A DNA stretch of 64,000 nucleotides from Arthrobacter sp. zg-Y820. Lineage in GTDB: Bacteria; Actinomycetota; Actinomycetes; Actinomycetales; Micrococcaceae. Position numbers and translations under genes: made by a program. The stretch is taken from positions 1,798,001-1,862,000 of the forward strand of contig NZ_CP126247.1 of the NCBI RefSeq assembly GCF_030142155.1. Direction: 5' to 3'. Under the pieces are notes generated by a model, which searched no databases, was not told where the DNA came from, and saw only the letters and a list, made by a program, of their open reading frames with translations. Below, one piece after another: positions 25,221-34,264 of this stretch; position 1 is the stretch's first letter; each line of letters opens with the position of its first letter.

Positions 25221-26399
25221 ATGTTGAACGACGTACCGTCCCTGAGGGTTGCCATGATTGGCCACGGCTTCATGGGTGCGGCCCATTCGCAGGGGTGGCG
25301 GGTGGCGCCGCGGTTCCATGATCTGCCGGCCGCCCCGGAGATGGCCCTGTTGGTGGGGAGGAACAGCACAGCGGCTGAGTCCGCTGCCCGCAAATGGGGC
25401 TGGGCTGAGGTCGAAACGGACTGGCGTGCCGCCGTAGCGCGCGACGATATCGACGTCGTCGACATTGTCACCCCCGGTGCGTCCCATGCCGAGATTGCCA
25501 TCGCTGCCCTCGAAGCCGGCAAGCACGTGCTGTGCGAGAAACCGCTTGCCAACACCCTTGAAGAGGCCGCCGCCATGGCGGCCGCTGCGGAGGCCGCGGG
25601 CGGCAGCGCGCTCGCCATGGTGGGCTTCACGTACCGCCGCGTGCCGGCGGCAGCGTTCGCCAGGGAACTGGTGCAGTCCGGGGCCGTCGGAGAGATTCGG
25701 CAGGTACGCGCCGCCTACCTGCAGGATTGGCTGGTTGACCCGGAAGCGCCGTTGACCTGGCGCCTTCAGAAGGACCAGGCAGGCTCCGGGGCCCTGGGCG
25801 ACCTGGGCGCCCACGCCGTCGACCTCGCGCAGTTCATCACCGGCCAAAAGATCGCTGCCGTCAGCGGCACCCTCCACACCTTTGTCCATGAGCGGCCCTT
25901 GCTGGGCCGCGCTTCAGGGCTGGCCGGGACGGCAGCTGAGGAGAGGGGCGCCGTCACGGTGGATGACCTGGCGCTCTTTCACGGCCGGTTCGACGGCGGT
26001 GCCGTGGGCTCCTTCGAAGCGACCCGGATGTCCACCGGGCGCAAGAACGCACTCCGGATTGAAGTCGCCGGCTCGCGCGGCGCCATCAGCTTCGATCTGG
26101 AAAAGATGAACTCGCTGGGTTTCTATGACGCAACAGCTCCCGCGACGCGCCAGGGGTTCACCGACATCATGGTCACCGAGCCCGAACACCCGTATATGTC
26201 CGCGTGGTGGCCCACCGGACACATGCTCGGCTACGAGCATGGCTTCACGCATCAGGTCAAAGACTTCGTGGAAGCCATAGCAGCGGGGCGCCAGCCGGAG
26301 CCCTCGTTCGCCGACGGACTGCAGGTGCAACAGGTCCTCAGCGGAGTCGAACGCAGTGCGGCAGCCGAGAGCATCTGGACCAAGACGACCGAAATCTGA
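25221..26399 (+). CDS. Gfo/Idh/MocA family oxidoreductase
   Basis: ATG at 25221 with AGAGGAAAA upstream gives 392 residues. The N-terminal Rossmann fold (VAMIGHGFMGAAHSQGW) is followed by HVLCEKPLANTLEEA, where the conserved Lys-Pro of the family sits, and the GDLGAHAVDLAQFITG segment carrying the catalytic His. Members oxidise or reduce sugars and cyclitols with NAD(P), myo-inositol 2-dehydrogenase being a prominent example. Its position between binding protein and isomerase suggests it acts first on the imported sugar. Confidence 0.9.
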   Translation: MLNDVPSLRVAMIGHGFMGAAHSQGWRVAPRFHDLPAAPEMALLVGRNSTAAESAARKWGWAEVETDWRAAVARDDIDVVDIVTPGASHAEIAIAALEAGKHVLCEKPLANTLEEAAAMAAAAEAAGGSALAMVGFTYRRVPAAAFARELVQSGAVGEIRQVRAAYLQDWLVDPEAPLTWRLQKDQAGSGALGDLGAHAVDLAQFITGQKIAAVSGTLHTFVHERPLLGRASGLAGTAAEERGAVTVDDLALFHGRFDGGAVGSFEATRMSTGRKNALRIEVAGSRGAISFDLEKMNSLGFYDATAPATRQGFTDIMVTEPEHPYMSAWWPTGHMLGYEHGFTHQVKDFVEAIAAGRQPEPSFADGLQVQQVLSGVERSAAAESIWTKTTEI

Positions 26400-26446
26400 C
26401 CAGGGCCGAACACCGACGTCCGGTCCAATACCCGAGGAGAAATTCC

Positions 26447-27448
26447 ATGACACGCAATTTTACTCTGTTTACCGGACAGTGGGCGGACCTTCCGCTCGAG
26501 GAAGTGGCCAGGCTGGCCTCATCCTGGGGCTACGACGGGCTTGAGATCACCGTTGCCGGCGACCACCTCGACGCCTGGCGCTGGGACGACGAGGACTACG
26601 TTGCCGAAAAGCTGGAGCTGCTTGAGAAGTACAACCTCAAGGTCTGGACCATTTCCAACCACCTCAAGGGGCAGGCCGTCTGCGACGATCCCATCGACTT
26701 CCGCCACCAGGCGATCGTCGGATCGCGGGTCTGGGGCGATGGAGACCCGGAAGGCGTGCGGCAGCGTGCGGCGGAGGAACTGAAGAACACTGCTCGGCTG
26801 GCGCGTGCACTGGGCGCGGACACTGTTGTCGGCTTCACCGGCTCCTCCATTTGGCAGTTCGTGGCCATGTTCCCGCCGGTCCCGCAAAGCGTGATCGATG
26901 CCGGTTACCAGGACTTCGCGGACCGCTGGAACCCCATCCTTGACGTGTTCGATGAGTGCGGTGTCCGATTCGCGCACGAGGTCCATCCCTCGGAGATCGC
27001 CTACGACTACTGGACCACGGTCCGGGCCTTGGAGGCAGTGGACCACCGGCCGGCCTTCGGGCTGAACTGGGATCCGAGCCATTTCATGTGGCAGGGCATT
27101 GATCCAGTGGGCTTCATTCGGGACTTCAAGGACAGGATCTACCATGTGGACTGCAAGGACACCTTGCTGAACCTCAGCGGACAACGGACAGTGCTCGGGT
27201 CCCACCTGCCGTGGGGCGATCCGCGGCGCGGCTGGGACTTCGTCTCGGCCGGACGGGGGAGCGTCCCGTGGGAGGCCAGCTTCCGTGCCCTGGCCGCCAT
27301 CGGCTACGACGGTCCGATCTCCGTGGAATGGGAAGACGCGTCGATGGACCGTTTGCACGGCGCACCCGAAGCGCTGGCGAAACTGCGCGCCTATGACTAC
27401 CCGCCGCCGTCGGCCTCCTTCGACGCCGCGTTCGGCACCCAGGACTAG
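26447..27448 (+). CDS. sugar phosphate isomerase/epimerase
   Basis: ATG at 26447 with CGAGGAGA upstream gives 333 residues. The TIM barrel is typical of the AP-endonuclease-2-like isomerases: YDGLEITVAGDHLD, VWTISNHLKGQ, FAHEVHPSEIAYDYW, LNWDPSHFMWQ, YHVDCKDT and ISVEWED provide the metal-binding Glu, His and Asp. Relatives include inosose isomerase-like IolE/IolI enzymes. It probably isomerises the keto-sugar made by the preceding dehydrogenase. It is the last gene of the operon. Confidence 0.88.
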   Translation: MTRNFTLFTGQWADLPLEEVARLASSWGYDGLEITVAGDHLDAWRWDDEDYVAEKLELLEKYNLKVWTISNHLKGQAVCDDPIDFRHQAIVGSRVWGDGDPEGVRQRAAEELKNTARLARALGADTVVGFTGSSIWQFVAMFPPVPQSVIDAGYQDFADRWNPILDVFDECGVRFAHEVHPSEIAYDYWTTVRALEAVDHRPAFGLNWDPSHFMWQGIDPVGFIRDFKDRIYHVDCKDTLLNLSGQRTVLGSHLPWGDPRRGWDFVSAGRGSVPWEASFRALAAIGYDGPISVEWEDASMDRLHGAPEALAKLRAYDYPPPSASFDAAFGTQD

Positions 27449-27633
27449 CGGCTCCGGCTCCGGCAGCGACACTGGTCCGGCTCGGCTACGCCGGACAACG
27501 GTGCGGGTCAGCGGTTCGAACCTGTCGGCAGGCAACAATGTCCGAAGGGTCCGATAGTGTCGGTTTCAGCGGGCATGAAGGCGTGCCGGTGAACCACAGA
27601 CGGGTCGGAACGGGCTGGTCGGAACGGGGAGTC

Positions 27634-30111
27634 ATGGAATCCAAGCAGACCGTGGAGCACCTGGACGTGCTGATTGTCGGTGCGGGACTGAGCGGGATTG
27701 GTGCCGCTTGCCGCCTGCGCACCGACCATCCCGGCCGTTCCATTGCGCTTTTCGAGTCGCGCGGCCGCTCCGGCGGCACCTGGGACCTCTTCCGCTATCC
27801 GGGAATCCGCTCCGACTCCGACCTCTACACCTTCGGTTATGATTTTCGGCCGTGGCGGGAGGAGAAGGCCATTGCCGATGGCCCGAGCATCCTTCGCTAC
27901 CTTGAGGAAACCGCTGCGGAGTACGGCGTTGACGCGCTGATCCGCTACCACCACCGGGTCGTCTCGGCGGACTGGTCCGGCCGGGACGCGCACTGGAAGG
28001 TGCGCGTGGAACACACCAGGGTGCCGGGGACGCACCCGGACGGCACTGACCAGGAACCGGTGGGAACCGGGGAGTTCAGCAACTTCACCGCGGGCTGGAT
28101 TTTCAATGCCGCCGGCTATTACCGCTACGACCGGGGCTACACTCCGGATCTCCCCGGAGCGGAGTTCTTTTCGGGTCCGATTGTGCACCCGCAGCACTGG
28201 CCCGAAGACCTGGACGTGGCCGGAAAACGCATAGCGGTAATCGGCAGCGGCGCCACCGCCGTCACCCTGGTGCCGGCACTTGCCGCCCGCGGGGCACAGG
28301 TAACGATGGTTCAGCGCACTCCCTCCTATATCGTCCCGGTCCCGGCGGAGGATCCCCTTGCGCGCCGACTGCGCGGCGTCGTCGGCCCGGACCGCACCGG
28401 GCGGATCATGGCCGAGGTCAGCGCCCGCCGGCAGCGGGCCATCTGGTCCTTCTGCCAGCGCTGGCCGCGCGCCTCCCGGAGGGTCATCCGAGCAATCCAG
28501 GGCAGGGTGGTTCCGCCGGGGTTTGATGTGGACGCGCATTTGAACCCGCCGTACGGTCCGTGGGACCAGCGGCTGTGCGCGGTGCCGGACGGCGATTTCT
28601 TCGCGGCCCTGCGCGGCGGTCGGACAGAAATGGTCACCGGCCAGGTTGCACGGTTCACCGGGCACGGGATCGAACTGGCGTCGGGGCAGGAAGTGGAGGC
28701 CGACGTCGTCGTGACCGCCACCGGGTTCACCATCCAGATCCTGGGCGGCATGGAACTGCGCATCGACGGTGTGCCGGTGGACCTTGCGGCGACGGTGGCG
28801 TACCGCGGAATCATGCTCAGCGGGGTGCCCAACATGGCCTTCGCCATCGGCTACACCAATGCTTCCTGGACGCTCAAGGTGGGGCTGCTGGCCCAATGGT
28901 TCGTGCGGCTGCTGACCCATATGGACCGGCACGGTTACACCGCCGCGGTTCCGGAGGCGCCCGCCGGCCTTCAGACGCGGCCGCTGCTGGACTTCGGCGC
29001 CAGCTACGTCCAACGCAGTCTGGGCACCCTGCCCCGGCAGGGGACCGAGGCGCCGTGGCTGATGAGCATGAACTTCCTGGCCGACCGCAGGGATCTGCAG
29101 CACGGTGCGCTGGTCGACAAGCATCTGCGTTTCACCGGGCCGGAGGGCTTTGATCCGCGGGAGGAACCTGCAGCGAGGAAAGCCGAAGCCGACCAGTTCG
29201 CCACTCTCGGAACCGGCGTGCGGCTGTGTTACCGGGTCAACGGGCCCGACGACGGCGAACCGGTGGTCCTCATCGCCGGCCTGGGCTTGGACCTGACCTC
29301 GTGGCCGGCCGCGTTCGTTGACGGCCTGGCCGCTGCCGGCTACCGCGTGATCCGGCCGGACAACCGCGACGGCGGCCGCTCCAGCCGGATGCGCACACCC
29401 GCTCCAACCCTGCTGGACCAGGTGTTGGCGCGTCCGGTGGCCGGCGCCTACCGCGTGGAAGACATGGCCGACGACGTCGTCGGGCTGCTTGACTGCCTGG
29501 GTCTGCCGCGCGCCCATCTCGTGGGAATGTCGTTGGGAGGAATGATTGCCCAGGCTGTGGCCGCCCACCATCCGGACCGGACCCTGACCCTGACCTCCGT
29601 TATTTCCACCACCGGAGCCCGCAAAACCGGTGCGGCAGCGCTGTCCACCAAGCGGCGCTTCGCGGCCCGGCCACCGGGGACCCGCGACCAGTTCATCCGT
29701 GCCCGGGTAAGCATGATGCGGCATCTGGCCGGGCGGACCCATCCGGCCGACCCGGCGGCCGAGGCCGAAATGGCGGGTCTGGCCTGGGACCGGGGTGCAT
29801 TCCCGGACGGCGGATCTGCGCGGTCGCGGCAGCTCGGCGCCATCAACGCCTCGCAGGACCGCACGCGCGATCTGGCCCTGATCACCGCGCCCACCCTGGT
29901 AATCCACGGAGACCGGGATCCCATCGTGCACCCCAGCGGGGGAGTGGCCACTGCTGCTGCAATTTCCGGCTCACGCCGTGTGACGATTCCCGGAATGGGC
30001 CACTATCTCCATCCGGCCGTGCTGCCCGAGCTGCTGCGGCTGATCACCGGGCATCTGGCGGCAGAACGGCGGGTGGCAGCAAAAAGCTCACTGCAGCCGC
30101 GGCGGCAGTGA
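27634..30111 (+). CDS. Baeyer-Villiger-type flavin monooxygenase fused to an alpha/beta hydrolase
   Basis: I chose ATG 27634, with GGGG-AG just upstream and directly before the flavin fold. An ATG-in-frame extension to 27538 has no homology. Residues 1-500 are a class B flavoprotein: FAD motif IVGAGLSGIG (about residue 15), the fingerprint FSGPIVHPQHWP (about 180) and the NADPH motif AVIGSGATAV (about 203). Residues 530-825 are a hydrolase with GMSLGG (Ser about 632), HGDRDP (Asp about 760) and GMGHYLHP (His about 790). The natural reading is ketone to ester, then ester hydrolysis, in one polypeptide. Substrate is unknown. Confidence 0.88.
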   Translation: MESKQTVEHLDVLIVGAGLSGIGAACRLRTDHPGRSIALFESRGRSGGTWDLFRYPGIRSDSDLYTFGYDFRPWREEKAIADGPSILRYLEETAAEYGVDALIRYHHRVVSADWSGRDAHWKVRVEHTRVPGTHPDGTDQEPVGTGEFSNFTAGWIFNAAGYYRYDRGYTPDLPGAEFFSGPIVHPQHWPEDLDVAGKRIAVIGSGATAVTLVPALAARGAQVTMVQRTPSYIVPVPAEDPLARRLRGVVGPDRTGRIMAEVSARRQRAIWSFCQRWPRASRRVIRAIQGRVVPPGFDVDAHLNPPYGPWDQRLCAVPDGDFFAALRGGRTEMVTGQVARFTGHGIELASGQEVEADVVVTATGFTIQILGGMELRIDGVPVDLAATVAYRGIMLSGVPNMAFAIGYTNASWTLKVGLLAQWFVRLLTHMDRHGYTAAVPEAPAGLQTRPLLDFGASYVQRSLGTLPRQGTEAPWLMSMNFLADRRDLQHGALVDKHLRFTGPEGFDPREEPAARKAEADQFATLGTGVRLCYRVNGPDDGEPVVLIAGLGLDLTSWPAAFVDGLAAAGYRVIRPDNRDGGRSSRMRTPAPTLLDQVLARPVAGAYRVEDMADDVVGLLDCLGLPRAHLVGMSLGGMIAQAVAAHHPDRTLTLTSVISTTGARKTGAAALSTKRRFAARPPGTRDQFIRARVSMMRHLAGRTHPADPAAEAEMAGLAWDRGAFPDGGSARSRQLGAINASQDRTRDLALITAPTLVIHGDRDPIVHPSGGVATAAAISGSRRVTIPGMGHYLHPAVLPELLRLITGHLAAERRVAAKSSLQPRRQ

Positions 30112-30136
30112 GCCAGTTACAGTCCGGCGGTCGAAC

Positions 30137-30403
30137 CTACTGGCCCATGCCGGGGTGCACGGGAACGAAGTTGATCTTGTTGTTGTCCAGGACCCGCTTC
30201 TTCGCGATGCGGGTGAATCCCTTGGCATCCAGGTTGTTCTTGAGGCGGAAGTCCGCCAGGGCGGCGTCGTACGCCTTGTTGATCGTTGCACCGGAGATTT
30301 CCTCGGTGGTTCCGTCGGCGAAGGTGATGGTGACGGACGCCGACTGGGGGAAGTGGCGTTCCATGTGGATGAAGCCGTCGTTGTCCTGCTGAAGATTGAT
30401 CAA
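30137..30403 (-). CDS. small hypothetical protein, 88 aa
   Basis: A TTG start at 30403 is supported by AAAGGTGG 7-14 bases upstream. The protein is soluble and basic at its C-terminal half, with SVTITFADGTTEEISGATIN suggesting a small beta-rich domain. I do not recognise the family. It may share a transcript with the methyltransferase gene 39 bases upstream. Confidence 0.65.
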   Translation of the reverse strand: MINLQQDNDGFIHMERHFPQSASVTITFADGTTEEISGATINKAYDAALADFRLKNNLDAKGFTRIAKKRVLDNNKINFVPVHPGMGQ

Positions 30404-30442
30404 GTGGTTCCACCTTTGGAGATTGCGAACCTCCAGTCTTCC

Positions 30443-31255
30443 CTATCTTGGTGCCTCCGCAGTACCAGACCCCCGACGGCCGATGGCGACTGTGGCATCA
30501 GTCTCCTCCCGGCGGACAATTTCGGGGCGGAAGTCCGCGGACGCCATGATCCCGGCCACTGCCTCCGACTGATGCTCGCTGCACTCCAGCAGCACACAGC
30601 CGTCCGGGCTCAGCCAATCGGGTGCCGCGGCTATGATCCGGCGGAGCAGGTCCAAGCCGTCGCTGCCGCCGTCGAGCGTTATCGCCGGCTCATGATCGCG
30701 GGCCTCCCGCGGCATGGTGCCCAGCTGCGCGGTGGGAATGTACGGAGCATTGGCGACGACGGCGTCGATCCGGCCTCGCAGTGCAGGGGGCAGGGGAGAG
30801 AACAGGTCACCCGCGTAGACGGTTGCCAGTCCGGTGAGCGTGACGCTGGCTCGTTGCACCGACGCCGGCTGGATGTCGACGGCATGCAGCTCGGGGGACG
30901 TGGTCGTGTGTGCTGCCATGGCCAGGCTGATGGCGCCGGAGCCGCAGCAGAGCTCCACCACCGCCGGACGGTCCCTGCTCGAGATGACGTCGACGGCGCG
31001 CTCCGCGAGCAGTTCTGTCCGGCGCCGCGGAACGAACACCCCTGGAGCCACAGGGACCCGCAGCCCGAAGAACTCTGACCACCCGAGGACTTGTTCCAGC
31101 GGCAGCCCGCTGATGCGGCGCCGGACCATCTGTTCCAGGGTTTCAGCGCTCGCCGCCTCGGTGATGAGGAGTGCCGCTTCCTCTTCGGCAAACACGCAGC
31201 CGGCCGCCCGGAGTCGTGCAACAAGCGGGGGCTCTGTGGAGGGGGAAGTGCTCAC
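30443..31255 (-). CDS. PrmC-like N5-glutamine methyltransferase
   Basis: This 270-residue SAM-dependent methyltransferase has GVFVPRRRTELLAE (substrate-side motif of PrmC proteins), the SAM motif VVELCCGSGAISLAMA, and NAPYIP in place of the usual NPPY catalytic motif. PrmC methylates the GGQ glutamine of release factors. The altered motif and short N-terminal helix bundle suggest this is the second, actinobacterial paralogue rather than the housekeeping enzyme. The GTG start overlaps the stop of the preceding gene (GTGA). Confidence 0.8.
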   Translation of the reverse strand: MSTSPSTEPPLVARLRAAGCVFAEEEAALLITEAASAETLEQMVRRRISGLPLEQVLGWSEFFGLRVPVAPGVFVPRRRTELLAERAVDVISSRDRPAVVELCCGSGAISLAMAAHTTTSPELHAVDIQPASVQRASVTLTGLATVYAGDLFSPLPPALRGRIDAVVANAPYIPTAQLGTMPREARDHEPAITLDGGSDGLDLLRRIIAAAPDWLSPDGCVLLECSEHQSEAVAGIMASADFRPEIVRREETDATVAIGRRGSGTAEAPR

Positions 31256-31815
31256 GGGATCCTGTGGAGGGAGAAGATGAACGGTGAGCCGGGTCCGCGG
31301 AGATCCATGGCACCGAGCAATGTGGTCGAATCGACCCTCCGGAAGGCGTCGTTGATCGGCAGAGCGTCGTAAATCATGGTGGCGGAACCGACACCGCGGT
31401 ACTCCATCATGCGAAGCCGTGCCCGCGGCCGAGTAGTCCGGGCCAGCTGCAGCACCGGGCGGATGAGCCTGCCGACCGCCCGGCGGCGCAACAGCGGGGC
31501 AAGGTGCAGGGCCAGCTTCAAGGGAACCAGTCCCGGATTCACCTCGAAGAGCCGGCCACTTCGTGTTTCGAAAACCAGGGGATGGGCGGCTTCGACGCCG
31601 TCGAACCGCTTTCCATGCCAGCCCAAGCTGCCCAGGACGCCGTTCAATGGATGTCCTGTCGGTACCTCGGATCCGCGCCAGGAACCGGCTGCTTCGTCGA
31701 GGTGAAGCGGAGGGAGGGAATCGAAGAACGCCAGGGCTTCTGCTGCGGTGGTTCCCCCGCGTAAGAGTTGCAACCGTGCAGCGGCGGTGCGCTGGTCCTG
31801 GTTTGGTTGGTTCAC
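31252..31815 (-). CDS. GXWXG/DUF4334 domain protein
   Basis: I chose GTG 31815 because GAGGTGG lies about 8 bases upstream. An upstream extension runs through a QS repeat and Cys-rich stretch with no homology. The 187-residue protein has the GXWXG region (AAGSWRGSEVPTGHPLNG, then LGWHGKRF) and a C-terminal DUF4334 part ending YRGVGSATMIYDALPINDAF. The function of the family is unknown. Its fold is thought lipocalin-like. Confidence 0.8.
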   Translation of the reverse strand: MNQPNQDQRTAAARLQLLRGGTTAAEALAFFDSLPPLHLDEAAGSWRGSEVPTGHPLNGVLGSLGWHGKRFDGVEAAHPLVFETRSGRLFEVNPGLVPLKLALHLAPLLRRRAVGRLIRPVLQLARTTRPRARLRMMEYRGVGSATMIYDALPINDAFRRVDSTTLLGAMDLRGPGSPFIFSLHRIP

Positions 31816-31839
31816 TGGCGTTCCACCTCTGTCGTGTTG

Positions 31840-31905
31840 CTGACGCTGGTGCTGGCTCTGGCTCTGGCTCTGACTCTGCTGCTTGTCTGACGCTGGTGCT
31901 GGCTC
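31840..31905. repeat. direct repeats and GCTCTG microsatellite
   Basis: A 19-base sequence starting CTGACGCTGGTGCTGGC occurs twice (31840-31858 and 31887-31905) around four GGCTCT/GACTCT units. It lies in the 427-base gap 31816-32242, where I see no gene; the only other feature there is the putative promoter at 32230. Confidence 0.7.
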
Positions 31906-32229
31906 AGGAATTGCTAAGGAACGATGCTGGCAGAAACACGATTCTCGGCCCATCGGCGGCAGGATGCAATGACGGCGGAAGCAACGGCTGTTCACGGAGC
32001 CGCGGGGCTTGCACGAACAAGGCGGGCGCTCGCAGCCAATCAACCTCAAGCTACATGGTGGCCCACCCCACTTCTGTCAGGGGCAGCGGGTGAAGTTGGA
32101 CGCCGTGGGAGAGGCGGCGCGTAGGGCAGCGGCCGACAGCCCAGGAGCTTAGAGCGCCGACTCAGAAATAGGGTAATTAGGTGGACAACTCCAGTAATGC
32201 CAAACCTCTGAGAATGTGCCTTGCGCCAC

Positions 32230-32242
32230 TAAAATAGAAGAC
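32230..32242 (+). promoter_or_regulatory. -10 element directly before ATG (leaderless start)
   Basis: TAAAAT at 32230-32235 is followed by seven bases and the ATG at 32243. There is no Shine-Dalgarno sequence. A transcript starting at the A of the ATG would be leaderless, which is common in actinobacteria. Confidence 0.45.
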
Positions 32243-34225
32243 ATGTACTACTCCAGAGCTGCCAAAGACGACAGCCGAGCTCCCGGCCCCGACGCTTCCA
32301 ACGCGTTGTCCAACGCGGTGAGCCCTGCGCCGTTGCCGGTGTCCGGGGCTGGTTCCGGTGCCCCCGCAGCCGGGGCTGCCCCCGCTGCCGGGACTACCGG
32401 GATTGTCCCCGCAGCCGGGATTGCCGAGGCTGCCGGGATTGGCTCCCGCCCTTCCACGATTGTGGAGGATCTGGAGGCTGCGGAGCGGGTCTGCCTGATC
32501 AACGAGATCCGGGCGTTGGAGGAATTGAAGTGCGTCATCGCCGCCGCCCAGGCCAAGGCCGCGGCGGCCTTTGACGCTTCCACCCGCCGCGCCCAGGCCC
32601 GGGCCGGTCTGAAGGCCGAGCAGCTGGGTCGGGGTGTGGCAGCGCAACTGGCCCTGGCGCGCCGGGACTCTCCGCATAACGGTGCCAAACTGCTGGGCCT
32701 GGCAAGGATCCTGACCACCGAAATGCCGCACACCCTGCACGCCCTCTCCACCGGGGTGATCAACGAGTGGCGGGCCACGCTCCTGGTCCGCGAGACCGCC
32801 TGCCTGACCCTGGCCGACCGGCAGAAAGTCGATGAACAGATCGCCGGGAACCCCGCGGAACTGGAACAGCTCGGAGACCGGAAGCTGATCGCCCGGATCA
32901 AGTCCCTGTCCTACGGCCTGGACCCGCATGCCGTGGTCAACCGTGCCGCGCATGCCGTTTCCGAACGGTATGTGTCCTGCCGTCCGGCCCCGGACACCAT
33001 GACGTATCTGACCGCGTTGCTGCCGGTTGCCCAGGGCGTGGGCGTGTTCGCGGCGTTGACCCGGGACGCGGACCGGCTGCGGGCTGCCGGGGACCCGCGG
33101 ACGAAGGGCCAGATCATGGCCGACACCCTCGTGGAACGCACCACCGGCCAGGCCAGGGCCGAGGACGTGCGGGTCGAGGTGCAGCTGATCATGACGGACC
33201 GGACCCTGCTGCACGGCATCCTGCCCCCAGACACAAACACAGACACAGACACAGACACAAACACAGGCACGGGCACGAATACGGACACGGACACGGGGAC
33301 GGACACGAATACGGACACGGACACGGGGACGGACACGAATACGGACACGGGTGCGGACACGGGTGCGGAGCTGGGCGCTGTCAGGACATCTGCGGAGACC
33401 AAAGACCCCGGGACGGCGAGCTTTGGCGGGATAGCAGCTGGCCAACCGGTGGAATCCTTCGTGCCCGACGGAGCCGAACCGGCCGTGCTGGCCGGATACG
33501 GAATCGTTCCCGCGCAGTGGGCCCGGGACCTGATCCGCGGTCCCGACCCGGTTCCGGACGATGCCAGCCCGGACAGCCCGGACAGCCCGGACAGCCCGGA
33601 CAACCCGGCTCCCGGGAACAGGGACCAGGCCCGAGGCCCCGCCCGTAATCCGGCCCGTGGTCCCGCACCTATTCCGGCCCGTGGTCCCACCCGTAACCCG
33701 GCCCGAGGCCCCGCCCGTGGTCCCGCCCGCGACCGGGGCAGCGCAACAGCCGGCTGGGGTACGGTGGCGCGGCGGCCGGATCCGCGCACCGAAGTCTGGC
33801 TCCGCCGGCTCTACGTCGCACCGAACTCCGGGCAGCTGACCGCGATGGATTCCCGGGCACGCCTCGTCCCCGGCGGCCTGGCCCGGCTGATCGCAGCCCG
33901 CGACCAGATCTGCCGGACCCCGTGGTGCGGAGCACCGATCCGGCACTACGACCACATCACCCCCGTCCGCGAGGGCGGACCAACCAGTGCCGAGAACATT
34001 CAGGGACTCTGCGAGGCCTGCAACCAAGCCAAGGAAGCACCAGGCTGGAGCGCACAAGCAGCCGACTCGCCGCCCACCGATCCACCGCCTGGCGGTTCAG
34101 GCGTCGGAAATCCCGCGGGTTCGCCCGGCCGGCACCGCGTGATGACCACGACCCCCACCGGACATGTCTATCAATCCATGGCTCCGCCACCTCCAGCCGT
34201 GCGCGGACCACATGCTCAGCACTGA
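32243..34225 (+). CDS. DUF222 and HNH endonuclease domain protein with repeat linkers
   Basis: This is a 660-residue protein. Residues about 75-330 are DUF222 (LINEIRALEELKCVIAAAQA, TEMPHTLHALSTGVINEWRA, SYGLDPHAVVNRA). The C-terminus has an HNH nuclease motif: CRTPWCGAPIRHYDHITPVR, GGPTSAENIQGLCEACNQAKE. Between them are low-complexity linkers: an Ala/Gly/Pro-rich N-terminus, a TDTNTDTDTG tract (33229-33366), four DSP units and an RGPARNPA-type tract. Actinobacteria carry many such genes and their function is unknown. Start chosen at 32243 over an upstream GTG because of the adjacent -10 element. Confidence 0.88.
   Translation: MYYSRAAKDDSRAPGPDASNALSNAVSPAPLPVSGAGSGAPAAGAAPAAGTTGIVPAAGIAEAAGIGSRPSTIVEDLEAAERVCLINEIRALEELKCVIAAAQAKAAAAFDASTRRAQARAGLKAEQLGRGVAAQLALARRDSPHNGAKLLGLARILTTEMPHTLHALSTGVINEWRATLLVRETACLTLADRQKVDEQIAGNPAELEQLGDRKLIARIKSLSYGLDPHAVVNRAAHAVSERYVSCRPAPDTMTYLTALLPVAQGVGVFAALTRDADRLRAAGDPRTKGQIMADTLVERTTGQARAEDVRVEVQLIMTDRTLLHGILPPDTNTDTDTDTNTGTGTNTDTDTGTDTNTDTDTGTDTNTDTGADTGAELGAVRTSAETKDPGTASFGGIAAGQPVESFVPDGAEPAVLAGYGIVPAQWARDLIRGPDPVPDDASPDSPDSPDSPDNPAPGNRDQARGPARNPARGPAPIPARGPTRNPARGPARGPARDRGSATAGWGTVARRPDPRTEVWLRRLYVAPNSGQLTAMDSRARLVPGGLARLIAARDQICRTPWCGAPIRHYDHITPVREGGPTSAENIQGLCEACNQAKEAPGWSAQAADSPPTDPPPGGSGVGNPAGSPGRHRVMTTTPTGHVYQSMAPPPPAVRGPHAQH
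33229..33366 (+). repeat. in-frame minisatellite encoding Thr-Asp/Asn repeats
   Basis: GACAC/AATAC hexamer-like units have a clear 30-base higher-order period (TNTDTDTGTD), repeated at least twice almost exactly. All are in frame, so unit-number changes alter only linker length. Confidence 0.85.
33570..33736 (+). repeat. in-frame repeats encoding DSP and RGPARNPA tracts
   Basis: Four nine-base units (GACAGCCCG) are followed by a degenerate array of about 24-base units encoding Arg-Gly-Pro-Ala-Arg/Pro-Asn-Pro-Ala. This forms a basic, proline-rich linker just before the HNH domain. Confidence 0.8.
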
Positions 34226-34250
34226 GTGCGGACCAGATGCTCAGTACTGA
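34203..34250. repeat. 25-bp tandem duplication over a stop codon
   Basis: The 23 bases at 34203-34225, ending in the stop of the HNH gene, recur at 34228-34250 with two mismatches. The second copy is untranslated. Confidence 0.75.
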
Positions 34251-34264
34251 AATCAAGGAAACGT

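Noticed and set aside
27508..29931. An 807-codon open frame on the minus strand opposite the monooxygenase-hydrolase fusion
   Set aside because: Its composition is Arg/Gly/Pro/His-rich with no family motifs and it mirrors a strongly supported gene on the other strand; long antisense frames are expected at this GC content.
33229..33366. Possible CRISPR array
   Set aside because: Units are contiguous, without unique spacers, and in frame within a coding region.
32177..34057. A 626-codon minus-strand frame opposite the DUF222/HNH gene, with long VRVRVR and VCVCVC stretches
   Set aside because: The strange repeats are just the antisense of the Thr-Asp minisatellite; DUF222 and HNH motifs are clear on the plus strand.
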